Assembly (NCBI RefSeq): GCF_000004195.4
Contig: NC_030678.2
Location: 96,988,904 to 97,052,903 of the forward strand
Source of the DNA: Xenopus tropicalis
Taxonomy: Eukaryota > Chordata > Amphibia > Anura > Pipidae
DNA: 64,000 nt
Direction of reading: 5' to 3'
Shown here: positions 22,497 through 35,781 of the stretch, one piece after another
Layout: each line of letters starts with the position of its first letter
Position numbering within the stretch: the stretch's first letter is position 1
Made by a program: the position numbers and the translations under genes
Notes under the pieces: model-generated
The model's input: only the letters and a program-made list of their open reading frames with translations
What the model was told of the DNA's origin: nothing
The model's database searches: none

Positions 22497-23924
22497 TTTA
22501 TTCCGCCAACTCATTTGGGCTAACTCCAGATCTAGGCTTAGACACCCTTATGCGCTCCAAGTCAAATGCAGGGGTTTCCTTTCCAGATATGTATCTATAC
22601 TATATAGCAGCACAGCTATCCCACTTGGTCACCAGGATGGAAATCTCTAACCATCTAACCCTAAATAATATCTGGGCTCAACTCACAGGTCTTCCAACGC
22701 ATCTAAAAGGATGGCTACTGAGCAAACCTATTAAATGATCTAAAAAGAGCGCAGCTAATCCGGTTTTTGAGAATATATGCCATATCTGGAGGGTAGCCTC
22801 ACAAATAGTTCTAGATAAGGGCACAGTGGAGACCATAGCTGATGTGTGGACAGACGACAGCATTTTACCCTTCAGTGAACTTAGACAAATCAGGGATATA
22901 CCAAATAACCAATGGCTACAATATATCAGTATTAAAAAAGCCTTACAATTTACACATAAAAAAGAACCCATAGTAATAAGCAGGAACTGCCTGCTGTCTT
23001 ATATTAATAAACCCTCTCCCAAAAGTTTAATCTCTACCCTTTACGCACTACTTCTCCAAGAGAGTAGAGCAGAACGACTAGAAAACCTTCATAATAAATG
23101 TGAACTGGCGACTGAGATCACCCTAGATGATGAATAGCAAGAGGCTCAAGAGTCGCACCAAATGGTCTCTGTATGCTATAGACTCCGTACGATCCAACTC
23201 TATTTTCAATAGGGCATACTATACCCCAATCAAATTGCATTCTATGAATTCAGCCATACCTGATATTTGTACTAGATGTAACCTAGAAAAGGGCTCACTG
23301 GTACATATGCTTTGGGAATGTACCCACACTAAACCATATTGGTCCACCATATTAGATGAGCTCGACTCCACCTTACAGATTACTCTAGCCAGGACCCCTA
23401 AGGCCTGCTTGCTAAATATTCTTGGTAAAACAGATACCAACCAACACCACCGTATATTTGCCAATGAAGCATTTTTCTTAGCCAAAAAACTTATAACACA
23501 ATACTGGAAAAGCACAGTTCCCCCAGAAGTACGTAACTATTAAAATGTAATAGCTGAGATATGCAAGTTGGAACAACTAATATACCTCAAAAGAGTCCAA
23601 ATAAATTTCATAAAATTTGGGATCAATGGTTGAATAAACATCCTCTTCCAACTTTACAAAATGACGTACACTCATCTCTATGGCCTTACATACATATATG
23701 TGAATACAACCAGAATTTGATAAACTGCATTCCATTATGGTTAATCTCATCCCCTGGAAAGCTTTTATTGATAATGTTTATTTACTTTATATCTCTTGTC
23801 TGACTCTGTATATCTATATACTGTATATTATATATATATATACATATATGTATACATATCTGTATATTGTAATGTTTATTTTTTACTCAATAAAAACTAC
23901 CTAATTTAAAAAAAAAAGAAAAAA
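22497..23924 (+). pseudogene. 5'-truncated Tx1/L1-like LINE with poly(A) tail
   Basis: Plus-strand frames encode the end of an L1-group ORF2. The first reads SNAGVSFPDMYLYYIAAQLS, typical of the reverse-transcriptase C-terminal region. The second lies at 22826-23137. The third, 23127-23543, has the terminal Cys/His motif CTRCNLEKGSLVHMLWEC. Stops and a frame change separate these parts, so the copy is inactive. An AATAAA lies near 23889 and an interrupted A-run ends the element at about 23924. Exact 14-bp duplications flank it. The 5' truncation leaves only about 1.4 kb. Confidence 0.88.
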
Positions 23925-23938
23925 AAAGATGAACAGCT
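23925..23938 (+). repeat. 14-bp target-site duplication, right copy
   Basis: Identical to 22483-22496. The T2 sequence resumes here. Confidence 0.88.
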
Positions 23939-25113
23939 CCTAGGCCTACTTGCTTTCCATCTTTGATCAGCGTAAATAAATCACAGTGTGAATGAGGAAC
24001 ATTTATGCACAGCATCATTTAGTGCCAAATTACTACTGTTTGTTTTTATGTCTAGTTTTCTTCTTTGCAACCATTCTCCAAACTAAAAAGTGTGGTATGA
24101 TAGCAGCTAGCAAAGACTAGGTAATCTGTCTCAGTAATATTAAACCTTCTATGGATGTTGTGTACAAAAACTAGCAACTCTAATTCCATTTAGTGTACAT
24201 ATGAATGCATAATCAAACTTTAAAAATTCAAAACTTGTCATTTCTTTAATTCAAACATGTAATTTACTTGTCCAGTCTACCATTCCCTAGAATCTGACAG
24301 CTTTAGCAGAAAAGCAGAAATTGCAGAAACAGAGATGTAGCTTTTCAATCATTACTACTGTAGAATCAAATGGTGTTACTAATTAAATATCTATTATCCA
24401 TTTTTAATATAATACAGTATATTACAACAGAATTCACAAATGTATGGGCAGATTTACCATGGATTAAACTAAAAATCAAAAACAATTTTTTTTTACTAGT
24501 TTGGAAAAGGTTAACAAGCTAAATGTGTCTGTTTGTGTTGTGTTCAACTGCATTGAGCAGTTAAATTCATTCATTTTCAGTGGTCTGAGCACTTACACAC
24601 CCATTCAAATTTCAGATGCAGATTGTATGGAGGCATTAAAGATTTAATCTATTCTTTTTTGCACTGGAACAATTTGTTTCAGAAGAGTAAGGACTAAGGG
24701 ATTAACTGCAAATATAATTTCTAATCAGTAACTATTACTGATAATTCTTTCTGTATTGATTAAGTAAAGCCTTATACTTTTAAGATGCATTTCCACAAAA
24801 TGAGTGATTCAGGCAGGTTTTGAGTGGAGATCATTTTAGTTTGAGTCAGTTTATAGGTTCTGATGACAGTAAAGTGCAAAAATGATGGGAATTTATCTCA
24901 AAGGTTTGCAAAAGCAATTATCAATGTAGAATCTGTATTGCATGTTTGTTACATATGGGTGCTTATATAACACCTGGATGTATCCGAAAGTGTTCCAGAG
25001 CTAGGCAGGCAGTATAAGCCAACTCTACCTGATAGCAATCTCCCTTCAGTATAACAATTGAAGTGCCAGCAACAGTTTTTATCTATCTACCCAGCAGGCT
25101 ACTTAGAGCCTTA
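23939..25113. other. Unrecognised AT-rich stretch
   Basis: Nothing supported beyond the short remnant of the split T2 element at its left edge. Confidence 0.4.
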
Positions 25114-25440
25114 AGGCCCCATACATGGGTCGATTCTAGCTACCGATATCGGTCCCTTAGACCGATTCGGCAGCTAATCGGCCCATGTATGGGCACTACC
25201 GACGGGCCTGCCCAACCGATATCTGGCCTGAAATCGCCCAGATCTCGATTGGGAAGGTTAGAAAATCTAGTTGGATCGGGGACTGCATTGGCTCGTTGAT
25301 GCGGTCCCCGGATCGACTTTGCCTATGCCAGTCATTATAACTCAATCATATTAGCCACCTGTAGGTGGGGGATATCGGGAGAAGATCCGCTCGCTTGGCG
25401 ACATCGCCAAGCGAGCCGATCTTAAGGTGTATGGGCACCT
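25114..25440. mobile_element. 327-bp PIF/Harbinger-like MITE
   Basis: TTA occurs on both sides (25111-25113 and 25441-25443), the Harbinger-type 3-bp duplication. The ends AGGCCCCATACA and TGTATGGGCACCT are imperfect inverted repeats. It is markedly more GC- and CpG-rich than its surroundings. It contains a secondary hairpin near its right end, where GCTCGCTTGGCGA pairs with TCGCCAAGCGAGC. There is no transposase. Confidence 0.8.
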
Positions 25441-25443
25441 TTA

Positions 25444-27070
25444 GTGGGTAAGTTACCTTTAGTGGGTAATTGTTCTGCATAAAGTAAAATAAGTATAAGG
25501 CAACTCATGGAGTGTCTCCAGATATTTCCCACACACATCATGAAGGCACCCACAAATAGTTAAAATGCTTAAAATAAATGCAGCAGGGTGGGGGAGCAGA
25601 GCGCAGTGACCAATATCATCTATGGGGACAAGAGAGCCAAGAGTATGGGTAGCCAGAAGAGGTACCATCTCAGCGCCCCCCGCCCTTGGCAACTGCCTTT
25701 TCTACCTACCTTTATTTCTGCCCCTGCCTTACCCTATCAAAAGCCTTCTCAGCATCAGTGGATAGAAATGTAAGAGGAATCTTTTTTAGATTTGTGTAGT
25801 GGAGAATGTAAATAACTTATTGGTATTATGTCTTGTTTCTCTACCGGGTAATAATGCAGCAAATAAACCAAATGTATGTGGAATAAATCTAAATCAGGCA
25901 CCCTATTATGTACTTCCCTAAAGCTTAAGATACGTGAGGGTTTGTATTTTTCAGGGGAACTAAATCAGCCAATATCAGACCAAAATGTTTATACAGTACA
26001 TTCAGAGGGTTCTCAGTTAATCCTCAACTTGTATTTGCAAAAGCTGGATTTTTAAAAGGCAATTTCAAAACCAAACCAAATAACTGTTATAAAGTATAAA
26101 AAGCTTTTCTAAAAATGCAAAATTGTTGTAAAAACTGGAACTGTCCCCTTCATCAAGCCAAGGGAACCATGGAGTCTAGGCTAAAGTTCTACTTTACAGA
26201 ATTTGCAAATTGCTATCTATATTCAACATTTAAAAAAAAAAAAAAGTCACAATTGGAAGTCTTACTGACAAACGCAAAAAAATTTGATCTTAATAAAAAG
26301 TATCCCAGTCATGAAAGCAAAGTGCAGAACATTTTACTCTGTAGTAGTAACCAAATTGAAATTCGCTCTCATTAGTCTTCGTCTACAGTTGTCCAGTTGC
26401 TGACTGCTTGCTATAGATTGTTACAATTAGTTGTGCTATGTCAATTTCCCCAGAGATTGAAATGACAAAATTACTTAAAAACCCAAAGTGAAAAAGACAG
26501 ATGGAGCTCCACCTTAACTTCAAAATTCACAAATCGATCAGATTCTAGGAATTTAGTGACAAGTAATGTATGCATATCAACATGAGCTGACTAGTGTTTC
26601 CAGGGTCTACTCATACACAACATTCAGTTGCTGGAAAAACTACAGCTCAATATATAAACAACTAGGGATGAGCAAGTTTTTTTTACCTGGTAAAATTTTG
26701 CAGTGAAACTTGTGGTTTAGCAGGTACATTTTTGTAAATCCATGCTAGAATTTCAATATGCGTTCTGTTTTGAAAAGCAACAACCTGTTGCACCAGAAAA
26801 TAATGCAGAATAAACACAGACGTCATTATGCGCCTCTTGCCATCCACATCAACCAGCTGGATCAAAACCTTCCACAGCCATCGCATATCTATTAAAGGAG
26901 CCATTTTTGGAAGAAATTGGAAACTTGGAAAAAAGACCAGCAACACCCAGTTATATTCCAAAAAGATCAATCGTGTATTAAAAACGCATGAACAGTCTTT
27001 TTTTTGGATATTTAAATTATTTACCTAACACCCGAGGTAAGAGCTGAAGCAGAGTGCCACCCTGGGTTCG
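25444..27070. other. Unrecognised stretch
   Basis: A GGGATGAGCAAG string near 26665 resembles the hAT-like MITE terminus but no partner end is found. A 95-codon minus-strand frame at 26683-26970 shows no domain. Nothing else is supported. Confidence 0.4.
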
Positions 27071-27096
27071 CTATATATATATATATATATATATAT
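27071..27096. repeat. (AT)n microsatellite
   Basis: Thirteen AT units immediately before the solo LTR, which appears to have inserted into the end of this run. Confidence 0.9.
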
Positions 27097-27578
27097 TGTG
27101 AACTGGTAACAGGAGAACAGGTTGAATGAAGATATATTTCCCCTAGGTTCATCTCCTACTCCCTGATGAATAGCGGTTCTGAGTGGGTCTCACCTGGGGA
27201 ATAATTAGCAGGCTAGATATGCCTGCAGTCAGAGAGAGTGTGGGTTGGGAGACTGAGAACTGAGATCAGTGTGAGAGGGTCAGTGCCTGCGTGTAAAAGA
27301 TTGAAGTGCTGCTGGGGTTTTCTCCCAAACAAAAGGACTTTTTCAAGGTACTGTGACTCTGGGGAGTTGTGTGTTTTTGGTTTAGCCGGCAATCCCAGTA
27401 GGAGACCAGTAATAGAGAGGGAGAGCACCCTATGTATTAGTTAGAGCCCAAGTGTGACAAGGGTTTTGTTTTCTTTTGTTTTGCTTATGCTCCTGCTGGA
27501 TACCAGAGTCAATCACTGTACATAATAAATGGACTTTGCTCACCGAAAGAACTGTCTGTATGTCTGATCTCGCTTACA
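27097..27578 (+). mobile_element. Probable solo LTR, 482 bp
   Basis: The block begins TGTGAACTGGTAACAGG and ends CTCGCTTACA, giving TG...CA termini. ATAT occurs immediately before and after (27093-27096 and 27579-27582), although the left copy lies in an AT microsatellite and is weak evidence. An AATAAA near 27525 sits where an LTR polyadenylation signal is expected for plus orientation. Composition is more GC-rich than the flanks. No internal retroviral sequence is adjacent, consistent with LTR-LTR recombination. Confidence 0.65.
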
Positions 27579-27582
27579 ATAT

Positions 27583-30500
27583 GCATATATTCCCAGTGGC
27601 CAAATATCATAAGAGATCAGATTTACAGTGATATTCACATAATACTGTATAATCAACCTGAACTTGAGAACTGAAAACTACATAGTAGTAGTAATAGTTC
27701 CTCCTTACACATTTGGGATCCTCTAATTTTCTGATCCGCTTACACATACTATCTTGCACCGTCTGATACTTGTGGCTTTGCCACATATACCCCTTAGTTT
27801 GAAAATCAACAAAATAAGGAATGATTCCACAGCTCAGACCAAGCCACTATTACATTATTTATATGAAATGTTTTTTTTTTTCATCAAATTCAATCAAAAC
27901 TTGTGTATCACTGCCAAACCATATTTCAATGCATTGGCCCCAGTGATAACAGTTTCTGCTTGTGTTCTGTGATATCTCTGGATTACAATTCAGTAGTCAT
28001 GTCAGATTGAGGTTACTGAACAATGATACAACTGAAAAGTGAGTCGCATACAAAACAGTAAACAAAAAAAAAATGGCACTCAACAAAGTGAACAAACATA
28101 AAAAGTATAGATTCCAGTGTAAAAATGTAGCATACAAAGTTCTAAAAGTATCCAGATACATAAATGCAACAATATCCTTAGTGACAGCTATTAGCAACTC
28201 AAATGCTAAATCTCAAAAATTACCAATAAGTTTTAATTGCCTGATTAATTATGAAAGGGGCAGTAAATGATCATGAGTAGCTGGTCATCTAGTATGTGTG
28301 CTCTTTAATAAATATGGGTGGTGGTAAGGCAATGAACAGACCTTTTTATATGCAATTAGTATATCTAAAACCTTTATTAAATAGGTTTTAACATATATGC
28401 CTTAAGCGCTGAACATATATACCTTAAATGCATGAAAAGGAGGCTGAAGATGGAAGAAAGGCAGAACCTGCTAGGAGAAAAACCAACTAGAGTAGAGGCA
28501 GAAATAGTAAGTACAACTTGTTTAAGCAGTCAGTCGGTGCTTGTGAAGAGTTAGCAAACTGTGGTTGTCTCTTTTGGAGCATCATGGGTCCCAGTCTGAA
28601 GTACTAAAGAGCATGGATAGCAATGTTGTGGCAAACAATTAATCTTAATTAATAAGCAGATGTTCAAAAATTCTATCATGGTAACGTTTTAGGGTATCAT
28701 ACCATAAGTGGGTATTGTCAGACCTTTGTGACATGGACCTCCAAGACTGGTCTATGAGTTCTGTACCATTCTGGTACCATACTGTTCCAGGGTATTACTG
28801 AACCAAAAGCCACTGTAAAAAATATGTTAGTTCAAACCTGAATTAGTTCAACATGAGACATACTGTATGTCAAGTAGCTCAAGTAGAAGTTATGTACAGG
28901 GACATGGGGCGTCCTAAATTTGTGTATCTCAAAAAAAAAACAAAACAGCAAGTATAATTTTATAGTTTTTTAACATTCATCTATCTGTTTTCCTTGTTTA
29001 CTAAATGCATTTTAATTAATCTCTTATTTATCAGATGACCTTTTTTTTTATAAAAAAAAATATCTTAAATATATTTAAACATTGTTTTACTAATTAATCT
29101 TGCTATTCTTCAATAAATTCATTATTCCTAAATTAAAATAGATTACTGTATTTAGTTTTAGCTTAAACATGGCATATACAGCAAGATTTCACACTAAATA
29201 ACTTAGTGTTTATGTGATTTATGTATTGTGAATTATATATATGTATACTTTTATATAATCTGTTGTTTTTTATTTATTTATCTCTAAAGGACAATAGGAG
29301 CCCAATATGACCATACTTAGAGGAATGCTGTCATGTGAAAACACATTTTTTTTTTAATGCATCATTTAATAGAGCTTCTCAAGCAGAATCCTGCATTGAA
29401 ATCCATTTTGCAAATAAACACACTGATTTTTTTAGATTTAATTTTGAAATTTTACATGGGGCTATCCATATTCTTCATTTCCCAGGATGCCACAACCATG
29501 TGACCTGTGCTCTGATAAACTTTAGTCACTACTGTTGAGCTGCAAGTTGGAGTGATATCACCCCCCTCCCAGCAGCTGATCAGCAGAAAAATGGGAAGGT
29601 AAGAAGATAGCAGCTCCCAGTAGATATCAGAATAGCTCTCAATATAATAATAATTAATAATAATAATCTATATAATCTGTCAATGGCGGAACACAGAAAT
29701 TCGGTGCAAATCCATACCTGCCAAAAAATTACGCTCATCACTAATACCGTAGGTACCATACCACATGAAAGTCAACAAAGCTTTCTAAGCACCCAAGGGT
29801 GTATTCTATCTGCCCTTGGTGCCTTTTTCACATTTACTTTGAGTAAGCATTTAGGTACTATATCCTGTGTCAGCCATTGATTTGATAGAGCTAAGCCATT
29901 TGTGCCCCTACCTATGGGTCTTGAAACTCTGACTCTACTATTACGCTGAAGAAAAACTAATTAAGCACATTTGCTTTTTCCGTGTCCTTTATAACCAATA
30001 TAATATGCTATTTTTATTTTTTAATAAAGCCACTAAACCAACCTGCATCTTTTTTTTTACCGAAAATGTTGGGATTAGTCTTTGCCTGTGAAGTAATTTG
30101 TTTTTAGGGACCCATTTATCAATGTACGATTGGTTACTATTACAAAAAAAGAGTTTTCTAACTTTTAGAACTGTGCGTATTTTCTGCAAATTCTTAGTTA
30201 ATTTCCGTGACTTTTAAGTGCTTTGCGACAATTTAGACGACAAAATTGTATTTGTCGCAATGACTACGAAAATTCCGAAATTTTCATATTGAAATGAAAA
30301 GAATCGTATTTCGTGATTCAAATTCGTACTTTAATGGGCCCCTTAGTGTTCTATCCTTGCCGTCCTGGTTGCTGTTTAAAAACAGTTGCTGGATTATTTA
30401 TAGTTCTTTAAAAGAAGTTCCTCTCTCCTCTGCTTTATTTATTTATTATTTATTTATTATTATTCATTATAATTATTTATTATTATTATTATTATTTAAT

Positions 30501-31857
30501 CATTATTATTATTTTATTTAAATGCTTACCTCTATTTATATTAACTTCTTTATCAACAGTAATGTGATCAAATTTTAAATCACAACCATTTCTCTTTTGT
30601 ATTTAATGTTTTTCTGAAACTTGTAAATGTTCTTAATATTTCATAGTTTTTCATTGCATGTAAATAATATTAGTAATAAAGTATTAATTAATATTTAATA
30701 ATATGGACACGGAAAAGAATATCTGAACTCTGGTGTAGAATGCTACCACTAAACCTTGTGAAAAGAAACAGATGGAAATCAGACAGTGATGATGAGAAAT
30801 GTGCTATAAATATGCTCTAAAGGGGGAAGGGGCATCAAGAAAAAACTGAAGCAACAAATGGGCATCAAATATGAAGAACATTACTAGTTCTCATTTTACA
30901 TTAATGTCTATAATTATAGCTCCATGTTTGCTTGTTTTTTATTGTTAACATGTAATTCGTGCTTGATGGTAATAATTCTATACTATTGGGTGCTGTCTTG
31001 TCTATGCATCTCTAATGGAAAAAATATGTCTTTTCATTAACATTTCACATCTCCTAAAACTTTTGGTAAGGTCAAGCTGAATCAATCATGATGTAATCAG
31101 CCATGTATATTAACATTTTGTTTATGCTTCTCTTTCTTCCCTTATTTTGTATTGTTGTCATGTATAAAAACATATAATTATATCTGAGCATGTGTTGACT
31201 CTATACTATGCGTCCATAATTCTTAGTATTGTCTATGGTTTTTAAGGGCTAAGGGAATTACAATAATGAAATAACCAAACAAAGCTTGTTTTGTCAAAAT
31301 GTTTTATATTATTCACAAGATCCACTAAGCACCATTTCAAAAGATATCCTTGTAAATGGTGCTTAGTGATGTACCATCTGTTAAAAGAATGAATATGAGA
31401 AGTCACCTCAGATTTCCATGACCTGTATATCCTCATATAAGGTGTACATATGCTCTGTATTATATAGTTTTGTATTGTGCTCTGCAAGACAAGACAAGAC
31501 AGCACATGTGTTGTGCCAAAATGGAAAAAGGAAAAAGTGATTTGTAATAGAGAGAAATTTAACATTTCTTAGCTATTTAATGAAGTAACCAATTTCCTAT
31601 ATTAATCACCTAAACAGATGGAACATGTAATTGACATATAAATATCAGCTAGTAGCACATTTTGTCATAGCCATTCAGTTCGTACCAAATTTATAATGGA
31701 GACCCGGATGTCAATATCCCGGGTCTGTCACCAAAATAGAAGGCAAGCAGGAGAGTCACTGAACAATCAAAGTTATTCAATAATGGAAAAGGCTCACTGT
31801 TGTCCAAAGTTGGTCCGGGTGCTCAGGGCCCCGAACCCATAGCCAAGGAAATACAAC
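27583..31857. other. Long AT-rich stretch with minor repeats
   Basis: A right end of the hAT-like MITE family (ending ACGCTCATCACTA) lies at about 29683-29743 without its left end. A TTA-rich low-complexity tract runs from about 30424 to 30530. No gene is supported in the remainder. Confidence 0.45.
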
Positions 31858-32114
31858 GAACTCCAAATAGGTAACTCCAAGCGCACCAGACGGCAAGGAT
31901 ATTCTTTTTAAAAATTGGTCTTTATTTGTCCATTTAAAAACATAACGCTTGACACGTTTATGCGCACTTAAAATCATATAATCCCTGCTATGATTAAGTG
32001 CGCACGCGCACGAAACGCATCAGGCGTTATGTTTTTAAATGGACAAATAAAGACCGATTTTTAAAAAGAATATCCTTGTCGTCCAGTGCACTTGGAGTTA
32101 CCTGTTTGGAGTTC
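31858..32114. repeat. Imperfect inverted repeat, arms about 115-120 bp
   Basis: Segment 31858-31971 is matched in reverse complement by 31994-32114, with scattered mismatches and a 22-base loop. The shared core includes ATATTCTTTTTAAAAAT and CATTTAAAAACATAACGC. The arm nearest the loop carries ACGAAACGC, echoed at 1640. It is probably two head-to-head copies of one repeat or a foldback element. No target duplication was identified. Confidence 0.85.
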
Positions 32115-33582
32115 ACAATAGCATGGTATCATCCCAAAATCACATACTGTATACTGTATACCCCAGTGAAAGAAAATGCAGTGTCTGACACTAGCCTAAG
32201 ACACCATATTGCTTTAAGCAGTGAGCCAATAATTTTAAATAGCCAATTCTGCAACCAGAGAGCCCTTTTTATGCCTAAAACCCTTTCTCTGTCTCCATTC
32301 TCTGCTGAATTTTTATGTCCAAGAAGACAAATGACCAGACTTGGTGGCAGCTGTTGAATAGCAGTTTAGATTCACTTTTGCTAAGTGAGAAGGGAATTTG
32401 CTACTCTTCTCTACAGTACAAGGGTAACTTATATAACAATTGAAAAAAAAAAAAAAAAAGCAAAGCATAGTCAAATGAGCAATGAGAAAGTCCACTAACC
32501 CTTCCTATGGTAGAAATATGTGTATATTAAAAAAAATCTGATTGTAGTTATTTAAACATAACGTCCAAATTCTTGCTTTTGGGATTTACTTGTGATCAAC
32601 TCTAAAACTTTTTTTCACCAACATGATTACCATTGTGAACACCAATGCATTTGCGTAATTACTCCCCAAGTGTAATTTATAGCTACATTATTACCATTAT
32701 ATTATCTATTAACATTATATAACTTTTTATGTTGCTGCCATAGAAAAAGTTTTAACTAAAACAACTGGAGTGCAGTACTTATATTAGAGATCCAAATACA
32801 AACAAATATACTGCCAATTATATTGAGCAATAGTTCTGCATCTTCATCACCAGCCATCACACTTTTAGGAAGCTCTCATAAGCCTCTGTCTACATCTGTC
32901 ATTAAAACCATAAATACAAACAAAATCCCCATGTTAGCAATAAATAGGTTATTTGAGTAAATACTTAGGGATTTGAGTAATTTGTTATTACTGGATTTCT
33001 TGCAGTGGGTTTGTGCTAGAACTTATACTAAAAAGTCTGTTTTTGATTTTCATGTAACATATTGGTTAATTGATTGATAGTCATGCTTCTTTCAGCTGTG
33101 ACTCCCTACTGGGCATTACTGAGACTTTTTCAGCATGAGCTTCTTGTTTTAAAACCTTTTATGGTGCATTCATGCTGGCTGCTTTACTCATTTCTCATTC
33201 TGTCTCATTTTCACCATGGTTCTGTAATTGGGTCACCAATTTAAGGCACATTAATACTATTCTTAGAATAAATATAATGAAAAATGTAAAAGCCTCTGGC
33301 GGCATTCTAAAACCATCAGACTATTGATTGTAAGAGCTAATGACATTAAAAGATTCTCTAAACATCATCTGCAAAAAGGGTGGGTGTGGTTTAATGCCAA
33401 ATGTACTTAATGCCTGTGTTTAATCTATGGTAATTATATTGCTGTTTATTTACTAAGTCTTCTTCCAGCAAAACTGGAAAATATTCCTGGTTGAAAAGAA
33501 GAGCAGATAATGTTACTTCTGTTCAGTGTTATAAAGTAGGATTTAGATGGATGAAAAACTGTTTACAAGACTGAAAAACAAG
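32115..33582. other. Unrecognised AT-rich stretch
   Basis: Only an A-run near 32442-32459 stands out. Confidence 0.4.
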
Positions 33583-33879
33583 TACAGGTATAGGACCTGT
33601 TATCCACAATGGTCAGGACCTTGGCTTTCCATAATTTGGATCTCCATGCCTATGGTCTACTTAAAATAATTTAAATATTAATGAAACCCAATAGGATTGT
33701 TTTGTTAATTATAATTAGCTGGGATTAATTACATGGTACTGTTTTATTATTAGAGATAAAAAGGAAATCATTTTTAAAAACTTATGTATTTGATTCAATG
33801 GGGTCTATGGGAGATGGCCTTCCTGTAATTTGTAGCTTTCTGGATAATGGGTTTCCAGATAACAGATCCCCTACCTGTA
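33583..33879. mobile_element. 297-bp TIR element of the TACAGGTATRGGAYCTGTTATC family
   Basis: The left end TACAGGTATAGGACCTGTTA and the right end (reverse complement TACAGGTAGGGGATCTGTTA) form an inverted repeat of about 22 bp with a few mismatches. The internal sequence matches the copies at 9824 and 41985. No clear target duplication was found, so the superfamily is left open. Confidence 0.8.
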
Positions 33880-34828
33880 TAAGGTATGCAATCATAACTG
33901 TGGTAAAGAGACAGTACAAAGGTACTTATTAATAAACGAATGTTCTTACTATAAATCTTTGAGTGAAGTGATTATATTTGCTAAATGACGTTGCACCAAG
34001 GATCACATATATACATATGCACATGGGACCCTTTTAAATTAAGGCATGAGTTGTGAGTGTAATTACACTTAAATGCCGAGTAACAACATGGCAGCGAATG
34101 GCTACGAAAGGCAGCATAAAATGAAATACTGTAATACAAAAATGAATGCAAAATTAATTTTAGCAGTGAAAAATTATTTTGTGGTTACAATATTTGGTTG
34201 TAATATGATTGCATGTGTCATGCTCTTCATTTTATGAATCTAAAATTATTATATTGTTAAAAATATGCCACTACTAAATTATTTATATATAAGAATTTAT
34301 TTTGTGTGAACAAAGTTTATTTTGTGAATACATTTAATTTTTTGGCCACAAAATATTTTTTGACAACAGTATTCAGCCTCATAAGAGGCTGAGCAAGGCA
34401 TTCTTAGCCAACAGTGATTCACATTTAATCATCAAGATGCAACTTGTGGTTGTCGATGATGTATTATGACATCAAAATAGACAGAACATGCAGTAGGTGC
34501 TTTAATGCAAGTCATTCTTTGAGAATAAATTACGATATTATAACAGTTAGGGCAAATGTCAATTGTAATGCAACGCATGAGTAGACAGTCGGAGTGGGTG
34601 TCAGTAATTTGTGGCTGAATTAACTGACTGTACACATTGTACCTAATTTCCCTAGTGTATATATAGCACAACATTACATTTAAGAAGATAAACTCTTTGC
34701 ATGGTAGCTACACACCAAGAGTTTTCCTTAAACAGAAGGTATTCATATGCCCCATGCTACACAAGTAGCACTGAAAATTAAAGCTTTAACCATCTCTTAT
34801 ATATAATTAGGGAAACATGCACATTAGC
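33880..34828. other. Unrecognised AT-rich stretch
   Basis: Nothing supported. Confidence 0.4.
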
Positions 34829-34832
34829 TTAA

Positions 34833-35777
34833 AGGAAAAGGAAAGGCTAATGAAGAGTTAATCTCAAGCTGCAGGCATACCTTCAGTTGTCTCAATAGTG
34901 CCCTTAAAGTTTCCACATATTTCTCCTGTTCAGATGATTAGAAGCCAAACAGGAAGAAAAAACACTGAGCTGTGTAAAGAAAGTTCCCATAATGCCTTGC
35001 TCCTGCACCAAGACCCAGACCAGTGTACATGCTCAGTTAGTTAGACTAGGGGGCTGATTTACTAACCCACGAATCCGACCCGAATTGGAAAAGTTCCGAC
35101 TTGAAAACGAACATTTTGCGACTTTTTCGTATGTTTTGCGATTTTTTCGGATTCTTTACGAATTTTTCGTTACCAATACGATTTTTGCGTAAAAACGCGA
35201 GTTTTTCGTATCCATTACGAAAGTTGCGTAAAAATTTGCGTTTTTCGTAGCGTTAAAACTTACGCGAAAAGTTGCACATTTTTCGTAGCGTTAAAACTTA
35301 AAAGGTGCAAAGTTTCGCGTAAGTTTTAGCGCTACGAAAAAAGCGCAACTTTTTGCGCAAGTTTTAACGCTACGAAAAATCGCCAGATTTTACGCAACTT
35401 TCGTAATGGCTACGAAAAACTCGCGTTTTTACGCAAAAATCGTATTGGTAACGAAAAATTCGTAAAGAATCCGAAAAAATCGCAAAACATACGAAAAAAT
35501 CGCAAAATACCGATCATTACGAAAAAAACGCAATCGGACTCATTTCGACCCGTTCGTGGGTAAGTAAATCAGCCCCTATGAGTCAGCTTCCTGCTGATTG
35601 GCTCAATCCACATTCCTAAAGGGGTGGAGGGAGTTCTTACCATTCTTGAGGGAGGGGGGAGCAGGGGGGGAGAGAGCAGAGACCTGCGTGTTTCTGGAAC
35701 ATGAATTACAGACACAACAAATCTTTTGACAGAGAACTCAGTGCAATGCTTACTTAGTTTTTACCTTTCTTTCTCCT
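34833..35777. mobile_element. T2-type element carrying a nested foldback
   Basis: TTAA at 34829-34832 and 35778-35781 bounds an element starting AGGAAAAGGAAAGGCTAA and ending CTTTCTTTCTCCT. The right part resembles 58290-58549. The middle is occupied by the foldback at 35049-35576. Without that insertion the element would be about 420 bp. Confidence 0.78.
35049..35576. mobile_element. 528-bp AT-rich foldback element flanked by TA
   Basis: The ends GGGGCTGATTTACT and AGTAAATCAGCCCC are inverted repeats flanked by TA on both sides. Nearly the whole element folds back on itself through long arms rich in TACGAAAAA and its complement. TA flanks suggest a Tc1/mariner-type target, but this is an inference. 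CpG density is high for the window. One arm recurs almost unchanged at 47796-47981. Confidence 0.85.
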
Positions 35778-35781
35778 TTAA

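Noticed and set aside
26683..26970. 95-codon minus-strand open frame
   Set aside because: No splice-like borders, no domain, and it begins within a stretch resembling a MITE terminus.
31777..32357. Two similar peptides on opposite strands (RRYVFKWTNKD type)
   Set aside because: They are mirror translations of the inverted repeat at 31858-32114.
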